Source of the DNA: Sphingomonas sp. Leaf407 | GTDB lineage: Bacteria; Pseudomonadota; Alphaproteobacteria; Sphingomonadales; Sphingomonadaceae | Direction: 5' to 3' | Assembly: GCF_001425385.1 (NCBI RefSeq) | Contig: NZ_LMQO01000001.1 | Location: forward strand, 844,833 to 908,832 | Length of the DNA stretch: 64,000 bases | Shown: positions 29,517 through 38,942 of the stretch, piece after piece | Numbering within the stretch: the stretch's first letter is position 1 | Layout of the letters: every line of letters starts with the position of its first letter | Position numbers and translations under genes: made by a program | Notes under the pieces: generated by a model | The model's database searches: none | Seen by the model: the letters and a program-made list of their open reading frames with translations, nothing else | What the model was told of the DNA's origin: nothing

Positions 29517-30487
29517 GGTGCATAGAAATCGGCGAGCATGGCAAGGACGGTACGGGCGTCCGGTTGCTGGTTCACCTTGTTGCGGAACTCGGCCGATCCG
29601 TGCAGCCCCTTGGTGTACCAGCCGATATGCTTTCGCATCATGTTGACGCCGGTTTCCTCGCCATAATGGTCGAGCATCATGTGATAATGCTCGACGATCA
29701 GGTGATATTGCTCCTCGATCGACGGATCGGCCGGTTCGGCCCCGCCCGACAGCGCGGCCATGACCTGCGCCAGCAGCCACGGCCGGCCATAGGCACCGCG
29801 CCCGATCATCACCCCGTCCGCGCCGGACTGCGCCAGCGCGGTGCGGGCATCGGCGACCGAGCAGATGTCGCCGTTGACGATCACTGGCACCTTGACCGCG
29901 TCCTTGACGCTGGCGACGAACGCCCAGTCGGCGGTGTCACGATACATCTGGTTGCGGGTGCGGCCATGGACCGTGACCATCCGCGCGCCGAGGTCCTCGG
30001 CGATGCGCGCCAGTTCGGGGGCGTTGAGGCTTGCATGGTCCCAGCCCATCCGCATCTTGACGGTGACGGGAACGTCGACCGCCTTCACCACCGCCGCGAT
30101 CAGATCGGCGGCGAGCGGCAGGTCGCGCATCAGCGCCGAACCGGCATCGCCGTTCGTCACCTTGCGCACCGGGCAGCCCATGTTGATGTCGATGATCGCC
30201 GCGCCCTTGTCCTCGGCCAGCTTCGCCGCCTCGCCCATCTCGATCGGCGTGCAGCCGACAAGCTGCATCGACACCGGTTCCTCCGCCGGGTCCCACATCG
30301 CCTTCTGGATCGACTGGCGCGTCTCGCGGATCGCCGCCTGGCTGGCGATCATCTCGGTCACGTTCAGCCCCGACCCGTGCCGCCGCACCATCTTGCGGAA
30401 CGGCAGGTCGGTGACACCGGTCATCGGCGCGAGGATCACCGGCGTGTCGATCACGACATCACCGATATGGATGGGAGCGAGGGTCAT
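29492..30487 (-). CDS. dusB: tRNA-dihydrouridine synthase
   Basis: This 331-residue flavin enzyme reduces uridine to dihydrouridine in tRNA. It has the TIM-barrel start VILAPMTGVTDLPFRKM, the catalytic cysteine in INMGCPVRKVTNGDAGSAL, and the FMN-binding GDICS and GADGVMIGRGAYGRPW blocks. It corresponds to nifR3, the first gene of the alphaproteobacterial nifR3-ntrBC operon. The start ATG at 30487 faces ispDF divergently across 91 bases that probably hold both promoters; I could not recognise the boxes. Confidence 0.95.
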   Translation of the reverse strand: MTLAPIHIGDVVIDTPVILAPMTGVTDLPFRKMVRRHGSGLNVTEMIASQAAIRETRQSIQKAMWDPAEEPVSMQLVGCTPIEMGEAAKLAEDKGAAIIDINMGCPVRKVTNGDAGSALMRDLPLAADLIAAVVKAVDVPVTVKMRMGWDHASLNAPELARIAEDLGARMVTVHGRTRNQMYRDTADWAFVASVKDAVKVPVIVNGDICSVADARTALAQSGADGVMIGRGAYGRPWLLAQVMAALSGGAEPADPSIEEQYHLIVEHYHMMLDHYGEETGVNMMRKHIGWYTKGLHGSAEFRNKVNQQPDARTVLAMLADFYAPWCSRAAA

Positions 30488-30578
30488 GGGAACTGCCTGA
30501 AAATCGGGCAGGCTTTACCCCAAACCATGGGCAAGGGCAAGGCTGGCGGCGGGCGGCGGCTTGGGCTAGGCGGCTGCG

Positions 30579-31733
30579 ATGCAGACCGGACCTACCGTCG
30601 CCCTCATCGTCGCTGCCGGACAGGGCAGTCGATCGGGCAGCAGCACCCCGAAACAATATAGCGCCATCGGTGGCCGAGCGATGATCGCCCATGCCCATGC
30701 CGCACTGGCGGCGCATCCGGCAATCGACGAGGTCGTCGTGGTCATCGGCGAGGGCCAGCAGGCGATGCTGGCGGCGGCCATCGGCGAGGTGCGCCACGTC
30801 ATCGGCGGCGCGACCCGGCGGGAAAGCGTCGCCGCCGGGCTGGCGGCGATCGGCGATGCGGCGCGGGTGCTGGTCCATGACGCCGCCCGGCCGTTCGTTC
30901 CGGGCGCGGTGATCGACCGGCTGCTCGCCGCGCTCGACCATCTGCCCGGCGCGATACCGGTGCTGCCGGTCGCCGATACGCTGGCGCAGGCGGGCGAGGT
31001 GCTGGGCGAGGTGCTGGGCGACGTCGTGCCGCGCGCCGGGCTGGTGCGGGTACAGACGCCGCAGGCATTCGACGTCGCTGCGCTTCGCGACGCGCATGCC
31101 GCATGGGACGCGGGCGTGGAGGCGACCGACGATGCGCAGATGCTGCGCGCGATCGGGCTGGACGTCGCGACCGTCGAAGGAGACATCATGCTCGACAAGA
31201 TCACCTATCCCGCCGACTTCGCGGCGGCCGAGGCGCGGATCGCCCCCACGCTCGTATCGCGCAGCGCCACCGGCTACGACGTTCACCGGCTGGAAGCGGG
31301 CGAGGAATTGTGGTTGGGCGGCGTGCTGATCCCGCATGATAGCGGACTGTCGGGGCATAGCGATGCCGATGTCGCGCTGCATGCGATCACCGATGCGTTG
31401 CTCGGCACGATCGGCGCGGGCGATATTGGCACCCATTTCCCGCCGAGCGATGCGCGGTGGCGCGGGGCGGCGTCGGACCAGTTCCTCGCCCATGCCGCGT
31501 CGCTGGTTCGGGCGGAGGGCGGCGTCCTCGACTTCGTCGACCTGACGCTGATCTGCGAAGCGCCCAAGATCGGCCCGCACCGCGCGGCGATGCGGGCGCG
31601 GATCGCGGCCATCCTCGGCCTCACCGAGAAGCAGGTCAGCATCAAGGCGACGACGAGCGAGCGGCTGGGCTTCACCGGCCGCAAAGAGGGTATCGCCGCA
31701 CAGGCGATCGCGACCGTGCGGGTGCCGGCATGA
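30579..31733 (+). CDS. ispDF: Bifunctional IspD/IspF isoprenoid enzyme
   Basis: This 384-residue fusion performs two steps of the MEP isoprenoid pathway. Residues 1 to about 225 are the IspD cytidylyltransferase (VALIVAAGQGSRSG, TPKQY, VHDAARPFV). Residues about 228-384 are the IspF cyclase, with D234 and H236 of GYDVH as metal ligands and SGHSDADV and KATTSERLGFTGR later. The fusion is established in alphaproteobacteria and epsilonproteobacteria, where the two steps are not consecutive (IspE acts between them). It overlaps the next gene by ATGA. Confidence 0.95.
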   Translation: MQTGPTVALIVAAGQGSRSGSSTPKQYSAIGGRAMIAHAHAALAAHPAIDEVVVVIGEGQQAMLAAAIGEVRHVIGGATRRESVAAGLAAIGDAARVLVHDAARPFVPGAVIDRLLAALDHLPGAIPVLPVADTLAQAGEVLGEVLGDVVPRAGLVRVQTPQAFDVAALRDAHAAWDAGVEATDDAQMLRAIGLDVATVEGDIMLDKITYPADFAAAEARIAPTLVSRSATGYDVHRLEAGEELWLGGVLIPHDSGLSGHSDADVALHAITDALLGTIGAGDIGTHFPPSDARWRGAASDQFLAHAASLVRAEGGVLDFVDLTLICEAPKIGPHRAAMRARIAAILGLTEKQVSIKATTSERLGFTGRKEGIAAQAIATVRVPA

Positions 31734-32248
31734 GGCGCATCGCCGCCGCCATCGCCCTGTTCGCGACGACCGGTGCGGCGCAGGCGCAGACCTCCGCTGC
31801 CTGCGTCACCCCGGCCGAGGCCGAGGCACTGGTACTGTTCGTCGCGCCCGACCTGATCCGTCAGGCCGGAACCCGTTGTGCGACCGCGCTGCCGGCCACC
31901 GCCCTGATCCGCCGGACGAGCGGACCGTTCCTCGCCCGCTACGAAGCGGAAACCGAAGGTGCCTGGACCCAGGCCAAGGCGGCGCTGTCGCGCCTCACCG
32001 CGCCACAGGCGATCCAGTTGCTCGATTCGAGTTTCGCCGCGCCGATCGTGTCGTCGATCATCGCACCGATGGTCGTCGGCAACATCGATCCGGCTGACTG
32101 TCCCCGGATCGAACGCGCGGCGACGTTCGTCCAGTCGCTTCCCCCGCGCAACGTCGCCGGGCTCATCGTGCTGTTCGCGCAGATCGATGCCGACAGCCCC
32201 CGTCCCCAGATGCGGTTGCCGCTATGCGGCACGCGCCCCCGGAACTGA
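31730..32248 (+). CDS. Secreted protein of unknown function
   Basis: This 172-residue protein has a clear signal peptide (RRIAAAIALFATTGAAQAQ) and is therefore periplasmic. The mature part is helical and carries cysteines near residues 25, 50, about 125 and near the end (LPLCGTRP), which could form two disulfides. I do not recognise a family. It starts in an ATGA overlap with ispDF and ends 6 bases before cinA, so it is probably co-expressed with both. Confidence 0.7.
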   Translation: MRRIAAAIALFATTGAAQAQTSAACVTPAEAEALVLFVAPDLIRQAGTRCATALPATALIRRTSGPFLARYEAETEGAWTQAKAALSRLTAPQAIQLLDSSFAAPIVSSIIAPMVVGNIDPADCPRIERAATFVQSLPPRNVAGLIVLFAQIDADSPRPQMRLPLCGTRPRN

Positions 32249-32254
32249 GACATT

Positions 32255-32794
32255 ATGGATACCATTCTTCCCGCCGAACTGGTTGCCGCCGCCCGCCGCG
32301 TGGTGACGGCCAATCGCGCCGTCGGTCGTCGCGTGACGCTGGCGGAGAGCTGCACCGGCGGCCTCGTCGCCGCCGCGATCACCGAAATTCCGGGATCGTC
32401 GGAAATCTTCGACACCGGCTTCGTCACCTATTCGAACGAAGCCAAGACCGCGCAGGTGCGGGTCAGTTCGGACGTGCTCGAAACCTTTGGCGCGGTGTCG
32501 GTCGCGACCGCGTGGAGCATGGCGCAGGGTGCGCTGGAGGCGTCCGATGCCGATGTCGCGGTCGCGATCACCGGCGTGGCGGGGCCGGGCGGCGGATCGG
32601 ACAAGAAACCGGTCGGCACCGTCGTATTCGCGCGGGCCGAAAAGGGCGGAGATCCGGCGAAGGTCGTCGCCGACCTGCGCCATTTCGGCGATCTCGGCCG
32701 GGGAGGCGTCCGGCTTCAGGCGGCGCTGTGCGCGCTCGAACTGCTGCTGCCGCCCGACGAAGCGTCGGAAGAACCCGTCGCCGAATCACCGTAA
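32255..32794 (+). CDS. CinA-family nicotinamide-nucleotide amidohydrolase
   Basis: This 179-residue protein is a stand-alone C-terminal CinA domain (PncC type), which deamidates NMN to nicotinate mononucleotide in pyridine nucleotide recycling. The motifs are TLAESCTGGLVAAAIT near residue 30 and ITGVAGPGGGSDKKPVGTVVFA. The N-terminal molybdopterin-like domain of long CinA is absent. Its last 79 bases overlap, in the opposite direction, the coding end of the ratA-like gene. Confidence 0.88.
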   Translation: MDTILPAELVAAARRVVTANRAVGRRVTLAESCTGGLVAAAITEIPGSSEIFDTGFVTYSNEAKTAQVRVSSDVLETFGAVSVATAWSMAQGALEASDADVAVAITGVAGPGGGSDKKPVGTVVFARAEKGGDPAKVVADLRHFGDLGRGGVRLQAALCALELLLPPDEASEEPVAESP

Positions 32795-33216
32795 AGCGCC
32801 GCGGCGCGTTCCTCGAACGCGCCGATCATCTTGCGCAGCGCACGGTCGAACACCTGCCCCGCCAGCATCTCGAACACGCGGTTCTTGAACTGGAAGTCGA
32901 CGCAGAATTCGACCAGCGTACCGCCCTGCCCGTCGGGTTTGAAGCGCCAGTCGTTGTTGAGATATTTGAGCGGTCCGTCGAGATAGTCGACGCGAATATG
33001 GTCCGGCCGTTCCTTTTGCACCTTCGAGGTGAAGCTTTCGCGCAGGCCCTTGAAACCGACGATCATGTCGGCGACCATTTCGGTGTCGCTCGACGACCGC
33101 ACCCGGATCGCGCTGACCCATGGCAGGAACTCGCCATAGCGCGCGACGTCGGCGACCAGATCGAACATTTGCTCGGGGCTGTAGGGCAGATGGCGGGTTT
33201 CGGTATGCTTGGGCAT
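32716..33216 (-). CDS. RatA/COQ10-like START-domain protein
   Basis: This 166-residue protein has the START/Bet v 1 fold of COQ10 and RatA: RHLPYSPEQMFDLVADVARYGEFLPWV and a late VDFQFKNRVFEMLAGQVFDRALRKMI. Eukaryotic and bacterial COQ10 proteins bind coenzyme Q and support respiration; E. coli RatA was described as an inhibitor of 70S formation. The final 24 residues are a Ser/Ala/Gly tail (GSSDASSGGSSSSS) coded by the strand opposite the end of cinA and probably disordered. It follows lipA with a one-base TGATG overlap. Confidence 0.85.
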   Translation of the reverse strand: MPKHTETRHLPYSPEQMFDLVADVARYGEFLPWVSAIRVRSSSDTEMVADMIVGFKGLRESFTSKVQKERPDHIRVDYLDGPLKYLNNDWRFKPDGQGGTLVEFCVDFQFKNRVFEMLAGQVFDRALRKMIGAFEERAAALYGDSATGSSDASSGGSSSSSAHSAA

Positions 33217-34142
33217 CAGGCGCGGACTACGCCCAGCTTCGCGTCGCGGTTCGCGCGCATCCGTTCGAAATCGTCGCCGGCGTGATAGCTCGACCGCGTC
33301 AGCGGCGAGGAGGCGACCAGCAGGAACCCCTTGGCCCGCGCGATCGCGGCATAGGCGTCGAATGCCTTGGGGGTCACGAAATCGATCACCTTGGCATGGC
33401 GCGGGGTTGGCTGGAGATACTGGCCCATCGTCAGGAAATCGATGTCAGCGGAGCGCATGTCGTCCATCACCTGATGCACCTCCAGCCGCTCTTCGCCCAG
33501 CCCCAGCATGATGCCCGACTTGGTGAAGATCGACGGGTCAAGCTTCTTGACGCTCTCCAGCAACCGCAGCGAGGCATAATAGCGCGCGCCCGGCCGGATC
33601 GTCGGATAGAGGCGCGGCACGGTTTCGAGATTGTGATTGTAGACGTCGGGACGCGCCGCGACGATCGCCTCAACCGCCGCTTCGTGCTTGTTGCGGAAAT
33701 CGGGGGTGAGAATTTCGATCGTCGTCGTCGGATTCGCGGCGCGGATCGCCTGAATCACCTTCACGAACTGGCTGGCGCCGCCATCGGGCAGGTCGTCGCG
33801 ATCGACCGAGGTGATGACGATATGGTTCAGCCCCATCGCCGCCGCCGCCTCGGCGACATGCTGCGGCTCCATCGGGTCGACCTTGCGCGGCATGCCGGTC
33901 TTGACGTTGCAGAAGGCACAGGCGCGGGTGCAGGTGTCGCCGAGGATCATGACGGTCGCGTGCTTCTTCGACCAGCATTCGCCGATGTTCGGGCAGGCCG
34001 CTTCCTCGCAGACCGTCGTCAGGCTTTTCGAGCGCATCAGCGCGCGGGTTTCGGCCACGACCTTGCCGGTCGGGGCTTTCACGCGAATCCAGTCGGGCTT
34101 GCGTTCACGCTGCGGGCGGGGGAGCGGCGACATTTCGTTCAT
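33216..34142 (-). CDS. lipA: Lipoyl synthase
   Basis: This 308-residue radical-SAM enzyme inserts two sulfurs into protein-bound octanoyl groups. The auxiliary cluster cysteines are C45, C50 and C56 ([14 protein letters not shown]). The SAM cluster cysteines are C71, C75 and C78 (CTRACAFC). I chose the ATG at 34142 because lipoyl synthases begin a short distance before the RKPDWIRVK block; the frame stays open 15 codons further. The operon with the COQ10-like gene is common in alphaproteobacteria. It is divergent from carbonic anhydrase across 110 bases. Confidence 0.96.
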   Translation of the reverse strand: MNEMSPLPRPQRERKPDWIRVKAPTGKVVAETRALMRSKSLTTVCEEAACPNIGECWSKKHATVMILGDTCTRACAFCNVKTGMPRKVDPMEPQHVAEAAAAMGLNHIVITSVDRDDLPDGGASQFVKVIQAIRAANPTTTIEILTPDFRNKHEAAVEAIVAARPDVYNHNLETVPRLYPTIRPGARYYASLRLLESVKKLDPSIFTKSGIMLGLGEERLEVHQVMDDMRSADIDFLTMGQYLQPTPRHAKVIDFVTPKAFDAYAAIARAKGFLLVASSPLTRSSYHAGDDFERMRANRDAKLGVVRA

Positions 34143-34252
34143 GGGCCCCAGATAGCGATCCGCGAGGAAACGAACAACCGCCTGCAACGTTCGCGCGCGC
34201 CGTGCGTCTGTGGCCGTGAGGGAAAAACCTAACGTATGATGGAGATTCTTTG

Positions 34253-34876
34253 ATGCACTTCAGCGACCTCAAGGAAGGTTACTATCGCTTCCGTGGCAAC
34301 GAATGGCAGCAGGAGCGCGAGCGCTGGAGCGAACTGGCGACCGGCCAGAGCCCCAAGGTGATGGTGATCGCCTGTTCGGACAGCCGCGTCGATCCCGCGA
34401 CCATCTTCGGCGCGCGGCCGGGCGAGATTTTCGTGGTGCGCAACGTCGCCAATCTGGTGCCGCCGTTCGAAGATGACGGGGGCCGCCATGGCGTGTCCGC
34501 CGCGCTCGAATTTGCGGTTACGAAGCTGGAAGTCGAGGAAATCCTCGTCCTTGGCCATGGGGCGTGCGGCGGCGTCAACGCCTGTCTGACGCAGGCGCTG
34601 GCCAATACCAAACCCGGCGAGGGCGGGTTCGTCGCCCACTGGATCGACCTGCTGGACGGAGCGCGCGAGAAGGTGGTCGCCGAACACGGCACCGGTCCCG
34701 AGGGGCAGAAGGCGCTGGAACAGGAAGGCGTCAAGGTGTCGCTGACAAACCTGATGACCTTCCCGTTCGTCCGTGAGCGGGTCGAGGCCAGCACGCTCAA
34801 GCTGCACGGCGCGGTGTTCGCGATCGACGACGGGCGGCTGCGTGTTCTCGAAGGCGAGAAGTTCGAGAACGCCTGA
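34253..34876 (+). CDS. Beta-class carbonic anhydrase
   Basis: This 207-residue enzyme interconverts CO2 and bicarbonate. The zinc ligands and catalytic dyad are C41, D43 and R45 (ACSDSRVD), and H102 and C105 (GHGACGG). NVANLVPP is also typical. I chose the ATG at 34253 because GGAG at 34241-34244 lies 8 bases upstream; a TTG one codon earlier is less likely. It faces lipA divergently and aspS convergently, so it is probably monocistronic. A perfect hairpin follows. Confidence 0.94.
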   Translation: MHFSDLKEGYYRFRGNEWQQERERWSELATGQSPKVMVIACSDSRVDPATIFGARPGEIFVVRNVANLVPPFEDDGGRHGVSAALEFAVTKLEVEEILVLGHGACGGVNACLTQALANTKPGEGGFVAHWIDLLDGAREKVVAEHGTGPEGQKALEQEGVKVSLTNLMTFPFVRERVEASTLKLHGAVFAIDDGRLRVLEGEKFENA

Positions 34877-34883
34877 CCGGGCT

Positions 34884-34912
34884 GCGCCGGGCAGGAAGTT
34901 CCCGCCCGGCGC
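34884..34912. terminator. Hairpin terminator between convergent carbonic anhydrase and aspS
   Basis: A perfect 9-bp GC-rich stem (gcgccgggc/gcccggcgc) encloses an 11-base loop that itself has ggaa/ttcc symmetry. It lies in the 48 bases between the two convergent stops at 34876 and 34925. There is no U-run, as is common in very GC-rich genomes. It probably acts in both directions. Confidence 0.55.
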
Positions 34913-34924
34913 ACGTCAACCGGA

Positions 34925-36721
34925 TCAGCCCTCCTTGGGGCCGTCCGCCGTCACGCGGATGTTCAGTTCGCGAAGCTGCTTCGGGGTCGCATAGTTCGGC
35001 GCACCCATCATCAGATCCTCCGCCTTCTGCGTCATCGGGAAAGTGATGACCTCGCGAATGTTCGGTTCGTCGGCCAGCAGCATCACGATACGGTCGACGC
35101 CGGGAGCCGAGCCGCCGTGCGGCGGTGCCCCGAACTTGAAGGCGTTAATCATGCCCGCGAAGTTCGTGTCGACGTCCGCCTGCGTATAGCCGGCGATCTC
35201 GAACGCCTTGTACATGATTTCCGGGCGATGGTTGCGGATCGCGCCCGACGACAATTCCACGCCGTTGCAGACGATGTCGTACTGATAGGCGAGAATATCG
35301 AGCGGGTTCATCGTCTCCAGCGCGTCCATCTCGCCCTGCGGCATCGAGAAGGGGTTGTGGCTGAAATCGACCTTCTTCGCGTCCTCGTCATATTCGAACA
35401 TCGGGAAATCGACGATCCAGCAGAATTCGAAGCGCTTGTCGTCGATCAGGCCCAGCGTCTCGGCGACGCGAGTGCGGGCAAGCCCGGCGAGCTTGGCCGC
35501 CTGCGCTTCCTTGCCGGCGGCAAAGAACACGCCGTCGTCGGGACCGAGGCCCAGCGCCTCGGCGATCTTGGCCATGCCCTCGTCGCCATGGTTCTTGGCG
35601 ATCGGGCCGCCCCACACGCCATCCTTGCGGGTCGCATAGCCCAGACCGGCGAAGCCTTCGGATTGTGCCCAGGCGTTCATGTCGTCGAAGAACTTGCGGC
35701 TCTTGTCGGCGGTCTTCGGGGCCGGGATCGCGCGAACCACGTCGCCGTCTTCCACGATCGAGGCGAAGCGGCCGAAGCCCGAACCGACGAACAGGTCCGA
35801 CACGTCGGTGATGATGAGCGGGTTGCGCAGGTCGGGCTTGTCGTTGCCGTATTTCAGCATCGATTCGCGGTAGGGGATACGCTGGAACGGCAGCGGGCTG
35901 ACGGTGCGGCCCTTGCCCTGCCAGTTAGCATATTCCTCGAACACGCCGTGCAGGACGGGTTCGATCGCGGCGAACACGTCTTCCTGCGTCACGAAGCTCA
36001 TCTCGAAATCGAGCTGGTAGAATTCACCCGGCGAGCGGTCGGCGCGGGCATCCTCGTCGCGGAAGCAGGGCGCGATCTGGAAATAGCGGTCGAAGCCCGC
36101 GACCATCAGCAACTGCTTGAACATCTGCGGCGCCTGCGGCAGCGCGTAGAACTTGCCGGGATGGACGCGGCTGGGAACCAGATAATCGCGCGCGCCCTCG
36201 GGGCTGCTCGCGGTCAGGATCGGCGTCTGGAATTCGGTGAAGCCCTGATCGATCATCCGGCGGCGCAGCGACGCGATGACGTTCGAGCGCAGCAGGATGT
36301 TCGCGTGCAGCCGCTCGCGACGCAGGTCGAGGAAGCGATAGCGCAGGCGGATGTCCTCGGGGTATTCGGCCTCGCCGGCCACCGGCATCGGCAGTTCCTG
36401 CGCGGCCGATTGCAGCGTGGCGGCGCGGGCGTAGATTTCGATCGCACCGGTCGCGAGGTTGGGATTCTTTGTCGCGTCCGAGCGCGCCTTGACCGTGCCA
36501 TCGATCGTCAGCACCGATTCGGTCCGCGCGGCATCGAGCAGCGCGAGTGCCGGGCTGTCGCTGTCGGCAACGATCTGGGTGATGCCATAATGGTCGCGCA
36601 GATCGATGAACAGCACGCCGCCATGGTCGCGCTTGCGATGAACCCAGCCCGACAGGCGGACGGTATCGCCCTCGTTCGCGTCCGTAAGCTGGCCGCAGTT
36701 ATGGGTGCGATAGGCGTGCAT
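34925..36721 (-). CDS. aspS: Aspartyl-tRNA synthetase
   Basis: This 598-residue class II synthetase has the N-terminal OB-fold ([26 protein letters not shown]), the bacterial insertion (GAD) domain, and class II motifs 2 and 3 ([26 protein letters not shown]). I chose the ATG at 36721, where bacterial AspRS normally begin. A second ATG 9 codons upstream falls inside a palindromic repeat. Genomes without an asparaginyl-tRNA synthetase use a non-discriminating AspRS; that cannot be judged from this window. Confidence 0.95.
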   Translation of the reverse strand: MHAYRTHNCGQLTDANEGDTVRLSGWVHRKRDHGGVLFIDLRDHYGITQIVADSDSPALALLDAARTESVLTIDGTVKARSDATKNPNLATGAIEIYARAATLQSAAQELPMPVAGEAEYPEDIRLRYRFLDLRRERLHANILLRSNVIASLRRRMIDQGFTEFQTPILTASSPEGARDYLVPSRVHPGKFYALPQAPQMFKQLLMVAGFDRYFQIAPCFRDEDARADRSPGEFYQLDFEMSFVTQEDVFAAIEPVLHGVFEEYANWQGKGRTVSPLPFQRIPYRESMLKYGNDKPDLRNPLIITDVSDLFVGSGFGRFASIVEDGDVVRAIPAPKTADKSRKFFDDMNAWAQSEGFAGLGYATRKDGVWGGPIAKNHGDEGMAKIAEALGLGPDDGVFFAAGKEAQAAKLAGLARTRVAETLGLIDDKRFEFCWIVDFPMFEYDEDAKKVDFSHNPFSMPQGEMDALETMNPLDILAYQYDIVCNGVELSSGAIRNHRPEIMYKAFEIAGYTQADVDTNFAGMINAFKFGAPPHGGSAPGVDRIVMLLADEPNIREVITFPMTQKAEDLMMGAPNYATPKQLRELNIRVTADGPKEG

Positions 36722-36743
36722 CAGAACGTAACCCTGCTTGGTC

Positions 36744-36835
36744 GTCATTCCCGAGGAGGCGGGAATCCATAGCCGCTGACGGCGCGGCTCTCACGCGAAC
36801 CTGCGTGTATGGATCCCCGCCTGCGCGGGGATGAC
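36744..36835. repeat. Dispersed palindromic repeat, copy A (between aspS and rnd)
   Basis: The element begins gtcattcccg and ends ggggatgac, with ggcgggaatccat at the left inner edge and tatggatccccgcc at the right, so the two halves are inverted around a variable centre. It shares this plan with copies at 47090-47183 and 54380-54473 and a half copy at 38766-38797. It occupies the divergent gap between aspS and rnd and reaches to within 25 bases of the aspS start. Confidence 0.8.
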
Positions 36836-36910
36836 GGATTAATCCGTTGCCGCGCGCTTCCCCTTCCAACCCCCTTTTGTCAAGGCGCGCGAGGCTGCTA
36901 TGCGGGCGGG

Positions 36911-38086
36911 ATGCATATCCATCCGTTGATCGAGGACAGCGCGACCCTCGCCACCCTCTGCGCCCGCCTCGCCCAGTCCGATTTCGTGGCGGTCGACACC
37001 GAATTCATGCGCGAGAACAGCTATTGGCCCGAACTCTGCCTGATCCAGATCGCCAACGCGGAAGAAGCCGCCGCGATCGATCCGATGGCGCCGGGGATCG
37101 ACCTGAAGCCGCTGCTCGACCTGATGACCGACAATGACGAGGTCCTGAAAGTCTTCCACGCCGGCGGACAGGACATTGAGATCGTGTATAACCTGACCGG
37201 CAAGACCCCCTTTCCGATGTTCGACACGCAGGTGGCGGCGATGGCGCTGGGGCAAGGTGAGCAGGTCGGCTATTCCAACCTCGTCGATGCCTATCTGGGC
37301 ATCGTCGTCGACAAGGGTGCGCGGTTCACCGACTGGTCGCGGCGGCCGCTCGACGACCGGCAGATCGACTATGCGATCGCCGACGTGACGCATCTGTCGG
37401 TGATCTTTCCCAAGATGCTCGCCAAGCTCCGGCGGACGGGTCGCGGGCTGTGGCTGGACGAGGAGATGGAGCGGATCGGCAATCCGGCCAATTACTTCAA
37501 CGATCCCGAAACGGTGTGGCAGCGCATCCGCGTCAACAGCCGCAAGCCCGACGTGCTCGGCCGGTTGAAGGCATTGGGCAAGTGGCGCGAGCTGGAGGCG
37601 CAGGGCAAGGACCTGCCACGCGGTCGGATCGTCAAGGACGAAACGGTCGCCGATCTGGCGGCCAATCCGCCGCGCAAACAGGCCGATCTGGCCAAGGTGC
37701 GCGGCCTGTCGGCGGCTTGGGCGCACAACGACATTGGTGCTCGGATGATGACCGCGCTGGCCGAGGCGAAACCGCTGACCGCCGATGAAATGCCGGGGCG
37801 TGACGAGCGCAAGCCGGCGCTGGGCAAGGAAGGCGCGCTGGTCGCCGACCTGTTGAAACTGCTGCTGAAAATCCGCGCGAACGAGATCAAGGTCGCCGCG
37901 CGGCTGCTGGCGCGATCGGACGATCTGGAGGCGCTGGCCGCCGGGCAGCGCGACGGGCTGGCGATCCTCGACGGGTGGCGGTTCGAGCAGTTCGGGCGCG
38001 ACGCGCTGGCGCTGGTCGAGGGTCAGCTCGGGTTCACGGTGCTGGGCGGAAAGTTGAAGATGACACGAGCGGAGGTCGTCGAATGA
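36911..38086 (+). CDS. rnd: Ribonuclease D
   Basis: This 391-residue 3'-5' exonuclease trims tRNA precursors. The DEDD acidic set shows as D29 and E31 (VAVDTEF), the D of FHAGGQDIEI and the D of DYAIADVTHL with its tyrosine. An HRDC domain follows (around KWRELEAQGKDLPRGRIVKDE), and a second helical region completes the usual length. I chose the ATG at 36911, immediately after GGCGGG. The stop overlaps the lipoprotein ATG by 4 bases. Confidence 0.94.
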   Translation: MHIHPLIEDSATLATLCARLAQSDFVAVDTEFMRENSYWPELCLIQIANAEEAAAIDPMAPGIDLKPLLDLMTDNDEVLKVFHAGGQDIEIVYNLTGKTPFPMFDTQVAAMALGQGEQVGYSNLVDAYLGIVVDKGARFTDWSRRPLDDRQIDYAIADVTHLSVIFPKMLAKLRRTGRGLWLDEEMERIGNPANYFNDPETVWQRIRVNSRKPDVLGRLKALGKWRELEAQGKDLPRGRIVKDETVADLAANPPRKQADLAKVRGLSAAWAHNDIGARMMTALAEAKPLTADEMPGRDERKPALGKEGALVADLLKLLLKIRANEIKVAARLLARSDDLEALAAGQRDGLAILDGWRFEQFGRDALALVEGQLGFTVLGGKLKMTRAEVVE

Positions 38087-38451
38087 AGCGGGTTGCCCTG
38101 ATCGGATTGATGCTGGTGGGTTGTGCGCCAAGTGCCCCGGATGCGCCACCCCCGCCGCCACGGCGGGTCGCGCCGCCCCAGGTCGTGATGCCGCCGGTGA
38201 TCCCGGCGCCGCCCGGCGACGAGTCGGCCGAGGTCCAGCCGATGACGCCGTGCCGGATCGAGGCAGCCGCCGGCCTGATCGGCAAACCCTTGACCCCGGC
38301 GGTGCAGGCCGAGGCACAGGCGAAGGTCGGCGCGCGGAGCGTGCGGGTGATCGGGCCGGACCATAACGCCATCACCATGGACTATCGCCCCGACCGGCTG
38401 AACATCGAGCTCGACCCGAGCCGCAAGATCCTGCGGCTTCGCTGCGGATGA
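38083..38451 (+). CDS. I78-family peptidase inhibitor-like lipoprotein
   Basis: This 122-residue protein has a lipoprotein signal with lipobox LVGC (cysteine near residue 14), then a proline-rich linker (PPPPPRRVAPP). An I78 inhibitor domain follows: CRIEAAAGLIGKPLT, GARSVRVIGPDHNAITMDYR, DRLNIELD and a closing LRCG. The two cysteines probably form a disulfide. Family members inhibit serine proteases and would sit in the periplasm on a lipid anchor. It is coupled to rnd by ATGA. Confidence 0.82.
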   Translation: MKRVALIGLMLVGCAPSAPDAPPPPPRRVAPPQVVMPPVIPAPPGDESAEVQPMTPCRIEAAAGLIGKPLTPAVQAEAQAKVGARSVRVIGPDHNAITMDYRPDRLNIELDPSRKILRLRCG

Positions 38452-38539
38452 TGGCAAAGTTTACATTATAGCGCGATTTGACCGGTTTGCGGTTTGACGG
38501 GGCGGCGGCTTCCTAGGGCCGATCGACATTCTTTCACCC

Positions 38540-38651
38540 GTCGTCACCCCGGACTTGTTCCGGGTCCACCTAGCCCCAAACGCTGTCGATAAGGCCTCAA
38601 GGCGTGCCGATTGCCGAGCCGTGGACCCCGGAACAAGTCCGGGGTGACGAC
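38540..38651. repeat. Inverted repeat with caccccggacttgttccgg arms
   Basis: Arms at 38540-38570 and 38621-38651 are inverted copies (gtcaccccggacttgttccg on the left; the complement reads cggaacaagtccggggtgac on the right). They flank a 50-base centre. The arm edges gtc...gac and the ggtccac/gtggacc inner edges follow the same plan as the gtcattcccg repeats elsewhere in the window, but the core differs, so this is a related second type. Confidence 0.75.
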
Positions 38652-38765
38652 AGGGGCGGCTGTTTCGGCCAAAAATGACAAAGATTGGCCGGAAATGCGA
38701 AATGTGGACCGCCTTAGGCGGGAAGCCATAGACGCAACGGGCTCGGTTCGATCACCGGCGTTGGC

Positions 38766-38797
38766 GTGTATGGATCCCCGCCTGCGCGGGGATGACG
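38766..38797. repeat. Half copy of the dispersed palindromic repeat
   Basis: The 32 bases gtgtatggatccccgcc...ggggatgacg match the right half of the copy at 36744-36835 almost exactly. The left half is not present nearby. The fragment still contains a perfect ccccgc/gcgggg stem. Confidence 0.65.
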
Positions 38798-38942
38798 CGG
38801 GGGCGAGAGCAAATTCCCCCTGCCAAAGCTGAATGTCGATCCGCGCACGGGAAACTCCCGCCCCTTCCGGGACGGAAAATACAGGGGGCGGACGATTCAA
38901 CGAGCGTCCTGATCTTGGCATACCGCCTGCCCTGTAGGACAG

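Larger units (their letters stand above)
38452..38942. other. 491-base intergenic region carrying palindromic repeats
   Basis: No open frame here has a ribosome site or recognisable product. The interval holds the 112-base inverted repeat at 38540-38651, a half copy of the tatggatccccgcc repeat at 38766-38797, and otherwise unremarkable sequence between the lipoprotein stop and the convergent ppx stop. The first 60 bases are somewhat AT-richer than their surroundings. A terminator for each of the two flanking transcripts is expected here, and the repeats may supply it. Confidence 0.6.

Noticed and set aside
36722..36748. Nine-codon N-terminal extension of aspS
   Set aside because: The upstream ATG lies within the palindromic repeat, and AspRS proteins start at the downstream methionine ([11 protein letters not shown]).
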